Source: Pseudocercospora fijiensis CIRAD86
Lineage: Eukaryota; Ascomycota; Dothideomycetes; Mycosphaerellales; Mycosphaerellaceae
Assembly (NCBI RefSeq): GCF_000340215.1
Contig: NW_006921532.1
Location: 1,467,337 to 1,531,336, forward strand
Direction: 5' to 3'
Length of the DNA: 64,000 nucleotides
Shown here: positions 32,047 to 41,223 of the stretch, one piece after another
Layout: every line of letters starts with the position of its first letter
How positions within the stretch are numbered: the stretch's first letter is position 1
The notes under the pieces: model-generated
Databases searched by the model: none
Seen by the model: the letters and a program-made list of their open reading frames with translations, nothing else
What the model was told of the DNA's origin: nothing
Position numbers and translations under genes: made by a program

Positions 32047-35000
32047 TCATCCCGCCACGGGTGTAGCAACAGCAGGCGTGCTACTCCCACCATCATCTTC
32101 ACCATCGTCCTCGACAAGACACCAAGGATGTTCGAGAATAGCTTGGATGCCGATTCTCTGCTCGACGTCGCGATTCAACATTTTTCGGATCAGGTCAATA
32201 CAGTCTTCGCTCATGATGTAGGGGACGCGGAGGTCATGGTCCATGATTTCGTCGATGCTGTAGAATGGGTTTTCCTTGTAGACGATGGTGTACAAGAGGA
32301 TGCCGAGTGCCCAGACGTCTTGTTCTTTGCCGCGGTACGGGAGGCCTCGGAGGACTTCGGGGGCAGCGTAATCTGTTTGGAAGTAAGTGTCAGTGTTTGG
32401 TGGTACAGCGCTTTGCTGTGAAGACATACCTATCGTGCCAACAAAGACATCAAATGGCCCAGACTTGATGTACGCTGCACTTCCGAAGTCGACCAGCTTA
32501 ACACGCCCTTCGCCATCCAAGATCACGTTCTCGTCCTTGATGTCTCGATGTACCACCTTGGCAGTGATATGAAGATGTCGAAGTGCTTCAGCCACCTGCT
32601 TGAAGATCTTGCGGCATTCTCGTTCTTCCATCGTCACTCGCAGCTCGATGTAGTCGAAAAGATCCATACCGGGTAGACCATGCGGAACCATCTCGATATA
32701 GTAATTAATGTCGTCCTCAAAGAAATCAGCCATTTCCACGATGTTTGGATGTTGTAGGCCGTCTCGTCGCAAGTAGTCCAAGACATGTATCTCCAAAGGC
32801 ACTGTCCCCAATCGTCGATCTCGATGCCATGTGTCGACAAGGATACGTCGCTTCGTAACATATTTGATAACCATCTTCTTGGCTCCTGCTTTCTTGTACC
32901 TCGCAAGCTTGACTTGTCCATACGCGCCCTGGCCCATTTCTTCCAGGATTGTGAAGTCGTCGATCTTCTTCTTCTTCATAGTCTTGACACCAGCTGCAAT
33001 CAGATCTGGCGAGGGATGCTCAAACGGTTCTGCTTCACCAGTCATCACACCATCTTTGCTGTCTTCCGGCTCTTCTTCTGTACTCTCAGGCTCAGGAACG
33101 ATCTTCGGACTTGACTCGATCTCTTCCAGCGTTTCTCGCGCAGGAGGCGGCTGTTGAGGAGGTGTTCCGGGTCTGCTCAGCATGGCAGTGACTGGACCGA
33201 TGCCATGGTTAACGGCGTGAAGTTGCCGTGAGTATGTGATCCACAGCGCATACACTACCTCGCTCGGCTGAAAGTTGGTAAGGTTTTCCTCGTCAATCAC
33301 AGTCTCAGTGTAGATGGGATCCCGATCAGATTTGACCACTCTCATCTGCACGTCAATCATGATTTCGGCGCCATCTCTGTGCTTGGCAGGTAGTCCACTA
33401 GGTCGAAGGAAGATGGCTGCTGCGTTGGCGGAGCCTTCTCGCAGCGCAAGCAGTGCTCTTGCGCGTCTGAAGCTGTGTTCGGGTATCACAATACCATCCA
33501 CAAGTCCGATGTTGTCTTCGTCAGTCATGACTCGCAGTATCTTGTCGAAACCCGGTATTAGTTCGGTAATCTCCAGACCGTCAGGATTGTCGTGCCCAAA
33601 GAGGGCTCCCGCGAAGACATTATTGGAGCTGCTGATACGCATGGTTGCTGGATTCACTACCATGATACCCGCAATATGCGGGAAGCTTGATATTCTGAAA
33701 ACACTCTGCTCTGCTTCTCGGTCGATTGTGACTGGTATGTTGATTGAATTACTCGTTCGTGCCGTGAATCGCCTAATCCTGGCAATCGCATCATAGTCAA
33801 TGGCGCCAGTATTCGTGCCAGGTATCTTTGGCCAGGCGGGTATCAGCCTCTGCACGTCCATGCCGTTCCTCACGCGCTCCAGCCCGAAAATGGCTTCGAG
33901 ATCTCCGCTGCCTCTTATGACCAGACCAATTTCGTCGACTGTGAGCATGGCAACATCTTCGGCGATCTCTTCGAGCACCCAGATCAAGTTGTTGCCTTTC
34001 TCCTTGACCCAAAGAGAAGCACTTCCAGTAGAGCCATTCATCTTGCGGATTGGCACAACATCGCCGCACAGTAAGACCCCTCGACTTTTGTTGGCCACGT
34101 GATGGGTCGGTTTCGAAGGTGTTGCACTGCCACTCTCGGTCTTCGCTCTTCGAGTCTGCCTCGCTGGAGGTTTGGACAGGAGCTTGGCTGTGATGCCATT
34201 ACCCATTGCAGCAAGACTACCACTCGGATTGGTCTTACCTGAAGGAGGTGGCGGCTGGAGCTTTGCCTGCTTTGGTGCCGTACCACTCTCAGGGTTCGCT
34301 AGTCTCTCCTCGAGCCATCCTCGCCGGTCTTCCTTGATCACTTCCATGATACCCAACTTGCGCACCTCAGCGCGCGTCACACCGAAGACAAGACAGGCAA
34401 GATCGTTAGCCGCCGTTATAGTCCAAGGCGCTTTCGCATCGGTGGTGAATATAGCTTGAGCTTGTTGATTCCGGTGACCATGCGGTGCTCGCTCGGGCTG
34501 CGTGATGGTCGTGTTCGCTCGAATTGACGCTTGTGGCACTATGGGGGCAGCCGGCTTATCGGCATGATACGGCTGAGCCATAGCTTCCGTGAGCTTGTGC
34601 TGAAGTGAATAACCTGCAACATCCGTATACGTTCGCTTAAGTGTTCGGAATGGGCGTCTTGTGGGTAGACTCGGTAAGAAATCCTCATCATCTGTGGTGG
34701 TTGTCCTAGCAAGGTCTATCGATTCGGGCTCTTCCGCCACTGCATTTTCTGCGACTGTCTCTGGTATGTGCAGCGCAGCTGCGGGTGACGTCAGATCTCG
34801 TTCTGAACTTACAGAGTGCGGCGGTGTTCTGATCGTATCTGGACTACTTATGCTGGCCGGACTTTCTGCCTCGTGGCCTGGTGTAAAGAAGCTCTTTTCG
34901 AAGACATTCTCGTTGGTCAGATGTGCGGGTCCGGTGAGTGGACCGGGATCTACGCCTAGGCCATTGATATCCATGGGCTGAGAAACGCCCATGATGTTTG

Positions 35001-35836
35001 CCTTTTGCAACAGCTCCATCATGCTGAGCAGCTCTTCGTCGCCTGCAAGGCGGGCCTGAGCACTTGCAATGCGCGGTGAGGTGGAAGCCCAGGCGAGCTT
35101 GTCCCGGATAAAGTCAATACTGCGCTTCAGCACATTCTGACGATTGTGCAGCGATTCGGTGCTCTGGTGAGCAAAGGAAAATGAGTGGAGAGATTCGGAG
35201 GAGAATCGAGTGAGATCTTCACTAAATATTATCGATGGTGACGTTGGTCCAAACTTGTCAATGGCGAATGAGGACTTGCGGGATACAGGACTAGATGGAG
35301 CGGGCGAGGTCGTAGCCAGCAAGTTGGGAGACGAAGGGTTCCTGCTTATTGACAGCTGTGGATTCTGCCGTATCCTGCGCAGTCCTGTGTCTCGTTCGGC
35401 TGTCAGTATCGGTGACCTGTGTGCAGTGACTCATCAGCCAATGCTCAGTGTTGAGTGTAGTACGGCATGATTGGTGCCTATGCACTCGCGTGCTTGCTTG
35501 TTTGTCTGCCACGCAAATTCCCTGCAGCCTACACTATCTCTTTGCCAGCAGATTGAGTTCGGGGATGTCGTATGTAGTTACACACCTGGTCAGGCTGTCG
35601 TAAGCATCCTGAGAATTACCTCCGTCGATCGAGAGGCGTGCGCGTAGGTCGTGGTCGGCTCGCAGACTGGCACTGCTGCTGTTCTGCGATATCAATGTGC
35701 TGCTCGAGCGATTCTTGGGGATTTGCAGGGTGGCAGGTCGGTGTTGAGTGGTGCCAGTGCCAGTGCCAGTGCCAGTGCCAGGCTGCTGCTGCTGGGCGGC
35801 AGCAGGCTGAGTCGTGTTGGGCGGGCCTGCAGGCAT
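32047..35836 (-). CDS. PSK1: PAS-domain serine/threonine kinase (PAS kinase)
   Basis: Proposed exons 35836-35586, 35416-32430 and 32372-32047 give 1187 aa. Exon 1 ends DAYDSLTR and joins in frame to SPILTAERDTGLRR across a 169-nt intron. Without it the frame has no good ATG. Two PAS regions are visible: about residues 397-460 (WTITAANDLACLVFGV) and 658-720 (HIAGIMVVNPATMRISSSN). The kinase domain is C-terminal (from about 905): GQGAYGQVKLA, lysine in MVIKYV, catalytic VHRDIKDENV, VDFGSA and DYAAPEVLRG. Known role: nutrient-responsive kinase that directs carbon between storage and cell-wall glucan (yeast Psk1/Psk2). The last intron (32373-32429, 57 nt) is stop-free and in frame, inside the activation segment. 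Psk1 versus Psk2 cannot be distinguished. Confidence 0.88.
35751..35781 (-). repeat. Six-base repeat coding Gly-Thr dipeptides
   Basis: About five tandem GTGCCA units (plus strand) inside exon 1 of the PAS kinase, coding a GTGTGTGT tract after a poly-Gln run. Likely length-variable. Confidence 0.75.
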
Positions 35837-36677
35837 TCACTCGTCAGTACAACTCGATGAATGCTATTAGTACCGCATGTCCAGTCCGCAGCTATATCGT
35901 GCACCTGGAGCCTTCTATGTGCAGTACGGCGGCGGCGGGAGGTCGAGTGCATGCATACCATCATGACTATCCCCAGCAGGCGACATGCTCCCAACGCTTG
36001 GATGGGACAACCACGGTCCGCCCTCCTCCACCTCCACCTCCAGCTGCTCCTCGACGTGCACGCGTGAACGCAAGGAGCGCCCCGGGAGGACCTTGTCAGC
36101 AGTCCGCGGTCGTCCAGAGGCCCCAAGCCGAGACAAGGTCAGTCCGCGCTGCACACAGACACACACTCAACAGCCCGTCGATCGTGCGTTCAAGTAGGAA
36201 GAAGAGAGCAAGCCAGAAGCGGGCGGGACGAGTAGCGATAGCGAGCTGTCGAGAGCGCGGTAAGCAGTAAAGTCTAAGCTCAAAGCCATGATCCATCCGA
36301 AGCTGTGGGTCGGCAATCGGGCATGAATATGATAAGGTAATGCACAATCGTCTCACGCTACAATGGAACATGACATGTCCATAATCATATGCACAATCGC
36401 CTGCAGAGAGGCTCATCTATAGCACCCCAGTGACTTGCAGGCTGCATTTAGCCGGCAGTGCTACAAACCCGGCATCCACCACGCATACCTACTGCACACA
36501 GAGACCTCACTCGCCTGGCTGCAGACGCTCTCGGCACTCGTGCAGCTAGTTAGCATTCTTTTATCTACCACGCCACGCCATACTGGTGGCTTTTGATGTT
36601 GCCGTTGATATCGCATTCGAACAAAGTGGCCGTTGCCTAATTTGGGAGCTATATACGTTGAGGTAACCCGTGCAAAC
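35837..36677. other. Intergenic between PAS kinase and HOS4
   Basis: About 840 bp upstream of the PAS kinase and downstream of HOS4. C/T-rich (CCTCCACCTCCACCTCC near 36025) with no supported gene. Confidence 0.5.
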
Positions 36678-39600
36678 TCACTTCTGATGCGAGACTGTGA
36701 CCTCAGTCGTGCCCAAGGACTCTCCGAAGACATCAATCGCTTGCCCATTGACGTACCTCCGAGGCCGCGGCTTGATATCCACAACGTTCTTGAGCTTTGT
36801 GAAGAAGTCGCCGCCATCTTTGCCTGGTCGCTTTTGCACCTTGAGATGGTCAAATCTCACCTCAATAGGAACACCTCTCAGTATGGGATGCATGTTGTTG
36901 AGCACATCATCCAGACGCACATAGCGAAGAGTCACATCGCCGTTGCATAGCCGTTGCTTGGCTTCCGCCGCCGCGTTGGCACTGTTGGCTGTCCGCTCCG
37001 CAAATTCGTCGAAGGACAATTGTTGATAATTTTGCGTACTCAACCGCGGCTGCGAAGGCATGTAAGGCGGCAGGCTGGTCACAATTGACAGGAAGCACTC
37101 CTGGTCTTTTTCCGACACGCTCTTGGTTTCCCACTTCTCCGCAAGTGTGCCGGCAAAGTGAGGCTTGTTTGCCGATAGCATCAATTCGATACCTTGAGGG
37201 ACGAGGAGGTACGCAACTTGCACATTTGCAATCCAAAATGGAGCATCGGCAGCTGTTTCGAGATTGCCGTAGGGATCTGAATTTTCCTGCTTCAGCACTT
37301 GAAGAGGTGTGCAATGCTCCACGAGATAATCCAACGCTCCGGCGCTGTCAAAGTGAAACCCGGAGGATTCGTCCAGCGCGTACGCAACAGACGTTGGCAA
37401 AGCTTTAAGAACGGCAGATCGGTGTTGCCTTGCCGCAGCCATTTCTTCCTCGGCTCGAATGCGTTCCAGTTCAGCCAGACGTGATTCTTCAGCCTTGCGC
37501 TCTTCTTCCTGTCTTCGAGCCTCCTCTGCAAGACGTTTCTCTTCTTGCTGCCGCTCTTGCTCGGCTTTACGTTCCTCCTCCGCCCTTCGAGCCTCTTCTT
37601 CAGCACGTTTGGCGGCCGCCTCAGCTTCAGCGGCTTGCTGCTCCTTGCGTTGGGCCTCTGCTTCAGCGGCTTGCGCTTCCTCGGCTTTGCGTTTCTCTGC
37701 AAGTGCTTCTCTATCTTCTACCTTTTCCTCCAGCGTTGGAAGGACCTGCTCGCTGTGACTACGTAAAGACGATGATCGTCTGCGCGTTTGGGGCGATGCG
37801 TCTGGTGCCTGTGCAGAGAAGCTCTTTCTCCTCGTTCGGCTGGGAGTTGTTCGTTTTGCAGGACTTTCAGGAGGCTTCATGGAGCTTTCCTCAGCTGTGG
37901 TCGCCACTTCTGAGCTGGACTCGTCAGACGACTCGTCCTCTGATAGTGCTTTCCCGCTTGCAGCGCGCATATCACGTTTGGACATTAATCGTCGACCATT
38001 CTTGCGTCGTGGAGCATCCTCTTCTTCGCTGTCATCCTCGGGAGTCCGTCGGCTCAATCTCCGCTTGCCACCGTCCCTCTTAAGAACAGGACTGGAGCTA
38101 CGACGATCTATCGACGCCGCTTTTTGGTCGTATAATTTCTGCAGAAGCTCTTTCTCCTCTCGCCAGTTTTGCCCGCGTCGTTCCTCTGCAATCTCTGGCC
38201 AGGTCTTGCCTGCGCGATTCCGGTAAAGTGGATTGAAGCTATCAAGCTCAGAGAGGAATCTGACCATATCCAAGTGCGAGGTACCGAGCACAGCGAGCAT
38301 AGGCTTGTCGGCTTTCTGCGTCGCTTTCTTCTCTGGAAGCTCTGCCAAGAGCATATTTACAAGGTACGGATCTCCAGTCTTTGCAGCAACGGCAATGACC
38401 GCATTGTCGACTGGGACACGCGCATCCAGAAACTCACTCACTCCATTGCGATCGTTAATCTGCACGAGTCTGACAAGATTCTCATATGAGCGTGCCATGA
38501 ACTGTAACTCCTTGCTGGGTCCAGCCCGGTGGCGCATTTCCTCTTCTTCCTCGCGACGCTCCTTCGATCCGTTCCGCTTCCACTCTTCAATGGCATTACG
38601 GAGCGCTGCACGAATTTCGTCCGCATCGTCAATCTCGTCGGTCACAACATCCAGGGCTTGCTGGCCTTTCAGGTTTTGTCGCAATGGATCTACCCCTGCA
38701 CTGAGAAGGCTGTTAACCACATCTAAGTGTCCATTCTCCGCAGCGTCAATCAGAGGTGTGTCCTTGTCGACATTGGCGCAATCAATTTGACATCCTTGGT
38801 CAATGAGATAATCGACGACCTCCACATTACCATGCAGCGCAGCGATTTGCAAAGGCTTGTTGCCAGCAAACTCGGCCAGTTCCAGTTGATCCGGGTCTTT
38901 CTCGCGCCACTCTTTGACAGCATCCAGATCGCCTGCCTCACATGCTTCTGCGAGTTTAGTAAAGCCGAACTTGTTGATATGCCGCTTATGCTCCCGGCCA
39001 ACAGGACGTCCTGGAGTTGAAGTTGATCGTCCTACACCTCTCTGAGGTCGTCTTGAGTCTGGTTGGCCATACGAATTCGTTTCAGATGATGCGTCTGATT
39101 CTTCCCACGCAGGCTTCGAAGGCTTAGATTCCTTCATTGGTCCCTGGGTCGCAGCTCTACGTTTCCTGTTGGGCACCTCGGCAGTACCATCCGTGAACGC
39201 AGACTGAGTGGAAGTTGCTCGTCTGTGGCTGCGAAGCTTGGGTGAAAGTGATTTCTCGTTTCTCTCGTTGGGGTCTTCGGAATGCAGACCACGAAGCCTG
39301 CGCTTCGGTGGTTCGATACTCGGCCGCTTGTTTGGTAGACTGACTGAAGATGCGCGGTGTTTACGCTTTCGAGGGTTGGGCGAGAGCGCGCCATTACGGG
39401 AAAAGTCCGGAAGCTCAGATACAGCACGCGACATTGAAGACCGACGCGAAGGTGGATTTGACGCAGAAGAGCGTGGCGAGCTCAATGAATCGCTGTGCTC
39501 ATGTTTATCGGCTTCGACGTCCATACGATCAGGATCATGCTCTTCCTCTTTGGCCTCATCCATGGACGTCGTCTTTTCCACGCTCATAACAGTGCTGGGG

Positions 39601-39986
39601 ACCGGGGAAGGCACTGTTGAGTCGTTCTCGTCGTCGCCATCGGTAGGCACAGGCAGGCTGCCGATGCGATGTTTCGGGGGTCGTTCCAGTTTGACTGCCG
39701 TCTTCTGTTTCTCTGCCTCCCTTTTCTTCGCAGGGCTGTCGATGAGCGTCTCTGCTTCTGAATCCTCATCATTGTTGTCTCCATTTGCTACTGTACGCTC
39801 TGATCGCTTCGCAGAGCCCCTCGCTTCAGGCGACTTATGGACGCCATCTGTCTGCGACCGTGAAGGCGAAGATTTAGGCCTTGCGCTTGGACTTCGATGG
39901 CCGTTCACTGCGGCTGGATCGTGTTTGGTCGCGTCTCCAGCATTTTTCGGGCTCTGGGACGTTCTTGGAGAGGCGCTACCATTCAT
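36678..39986 (-). CDS. HOS4: Ankyrin-repeat protein, Hos4/Set3 complex type
   Basis: A single-exon 1102-aa protein starting MNGSASPRTSQSPK. The upstream in-frame GTG is not needed. Residues 1-330 are disordered and charged. KRHINKFGFTKLAEACEAG (about residue 335) opens an ankyrin array with KPLQIAALHGNVEVVDYLI and TPLIDAAENGHLDVVNSLL, continuing more weakly past residue 550. Next comes a Ser/Arg-rich region, then a ~90-residue uninterrupted E/A/K/R/Q helix (for example EEARRAEEERKAEQERQQ), and a folded C terminus (FDSAGALDYLVEHCTPLQ). The order matches fungal Hos4, the ankyrin subunit of the Set3 histone deacetylase complex that represses meiotic and inducible genes; function here is inferred from that. 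Confidence 0.78.
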   Translation of the reverse strand: MNGSASPRTSQSPKNAGDATKHDPAAVNGHRSPSARPKSSPSRSQTDGVHKSPEARGSAKRSERTVANGDNNDEDSEAETLIDSPAKKREAEKQKTAVKLERPPKHRIGSLPVPTDGDDENDSTVPSPVPSTVMSVEKTTSMDEAKEEEHDPDRMDVEADKHEHSDSLSSPRSSASNPPSRRSSMSRAVSELPDFSRNGALSPNPRKRKHRASSVSLPNKRPSIEPPKRRLRGLHSEDPNERNEKSLSPKLRSHRRATSTQSAFTDGTAEVPNRKRRAATQGPMKESKPSKPAWEESDASSETNSYGQPDSRRPQRGVGRSTSTPGRPVGREHKRHINKFGFTKLAEACEAGDLDAVKEWREKDPDQLELAEFAGNKPLQIAALHGNVEVVDYLIDQGCQIDCANVDKDTPLIDAAENGHLDVVNSLLSAGVDPLRQNLKGQQALDVVTDEIDDADEIRAALRNAIEEWKRNGSKERREEEEEMRHRAGPSKELQFMARSYENLVRLVQINDRNGVSEFLDARVPVDNAVIAVAAKTGDPYLVNMLLAELPEKKATQKADKPMLAVLGTSHLDMVRFLSELDSFNPLYRNRAGKTWPEIAEERRGQNWREEKELLQKLYDQKAASIDRRSSSPVLKRDGGKRRLSRRTPEDDSEEEDAPRRKNGRRLMSKRDMRAASGKALSEDESSDESSSEVATTAEESSMKPPESPAKRTTPSRTRRKSFSAQAPDASPQTRRRSSSLRSHSEQVLPTLEEKVEDREALAEKRKAEEAQAAEAEAQRKEQQAAEAEAAAKRAEEEARRAEEERKAEQERQQEEKRLAEEARRQEEERKAEESRLAELERIRAEEEMAAARQHRSAVLKALPTSVAYALDESSGFHFDSAGALDYLVEHCTPLQVLKQENSDPYGNLETAADAPFWIANVQVAYLLVPQGIELMLSANKPHFAGTLAEKWETKSVSEKDQECFLSIVTSLPPYMPSQPRLSTQNYQQLSFDEFAERTANSANAAAEAKQRLCNGDVTLRYVRLDDVLNNMHPILRGVPIEVRFDHLKVQKRPGKDGGDFFTKLKNVVDIKPRPRRYVNGQAIDVFGESLGTTEVTVSHQK

Positions 39987-40321
39987 GCCGGTTTTCACGC
40001 ATGCGCATATCTCCAGTCGTCAAAGTCTGTGTGGATGTGAGGCTCCGGTCGCAAATAGCGCAAGACGTCGACGTTATGCTTCACGAGGCGACTTCGCGCG
40101 CAACGCGGTTTTTTCTTTTTGTTTCGGTTTGCGGAGGATAAAGACAAGTCTGGTCGGATGACGCGACTCGGTGCTGACCAGCAGTGTTTCGATTTGGCGT
40201 GGGGACGTTTACAGTGACGATCTTTGGTTCGACGAAGAAGAGATCGGGAGGCAAAAGGACGGCGTCGCCTCGCCAGACGGGAGTGGACCAGCAAGCTTTG
40301 ACCGGGGCGTAGCTTGAGCAC
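39987..40321. promoter_or_regulatory. HOS4 upstream region
   Basis: About 335 bp of normal-composition sequence between HOS4 and the AT-rich island. No ORF supported. Confidence 0.5.
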
Positions 40322-40785
40322 TTTGTTACTAATATTAGCAATACTATTAGTGATAGTAGTGAGCAACTAGCAATTACTTACATTTATAATAGGGCTGAGA
40401 TACTCTTATCTTCGAAAGAACCTAAAAGTTTATTTTAACTGTTTAAATATATTAAACTAGCTATTAGTACTATACTTATAATATAAAACTATAAAATAAA
40501 ATGCTATAAAAACAGTTATAAAAAAGAATAGTTATTTTATTAAACTATAGTTACTAAAACATTTATTTATATAGGCTATAAAAATTAAAAATATCTAGTA
40601 GCTAAGAACTATTTTCTAGCATCTTGTACTAAACTACTCTTAGACTTCATTCTAGTTATAAAAGATAAATCTATTGAAACTTAGAAATAATATTAAAAGA
40701 TATTATTAAAGATTTATAATAATATTAAAAATATTTACTTATATTCTGCTATTAAGAAAAAGATCGAGAATGAAGTCCAAGATAC
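40322..40785. repeat. AT-rich island, probable RIP-mutated repeat relic
   Basis: The composition changes abruptly from mixed to very AT-rich, dominated by TTA, TAA and ATA, with CpA and TpG scarce, then returns to normal. No frame is open. An 11-bp perfect inverted repeat, GACTTCATTCT at 40643 and AGAATGAAGTC at 40767, sits within it. This is the composition left by RIP on a repeated element. Its class is not recognisable. Confidence 0.65.
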
Positions 40786-41223
40786 CAGACAGTAACAGCA
40801 ATAGTGAGTAGTAGTAGCTATGTTGTTGCTAACGTTGCTACCATTCGACCTCAAAGTGCTACTCACGAGTCACGACACCCCTGCGTGCGACTGGGATGGC
40901 CTGCTCGTTCCAACAGCTAGCTTGAGCCTCGGATAGAGCGTGACCGGGCGGTGCATGGATAACCATAATGGATCAGTGTGCTGTAGAGTAGCTCTGCTAC
41001 TACAGTATCTAGGATTCCTACAATGAACCAGGTTGAATGCGATGAGATGCGTCCGCAATCCTGCGCTGACAATCGTCCCACCTCCTCGACGAGTCCTGTC
41101 CCAAACCCCACGCTGTATGCCTCAAGAAACACACCTAGGCCACCAGAGAAACGCCACGCAGACCATCCAAATACCGCCATACCAAAAACCCTCATATGCT
41201 CATGTCAACATTCATTCGTTCAT
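40786..41223. other. Intergenic, 3' flank of the F-box gene
   Basis: About 440 bp between the AT-rich island and the F-box gene's stop codon. No supported gene. Confidence 0.5.

Noticed and set aside
39208..40161. 317-codon plus-strand frame opposite HOS4
   Set aside because: Antisense of a Ser/Arg-rich disordered region, giving artificial Ser/Gly/Phe repeats.
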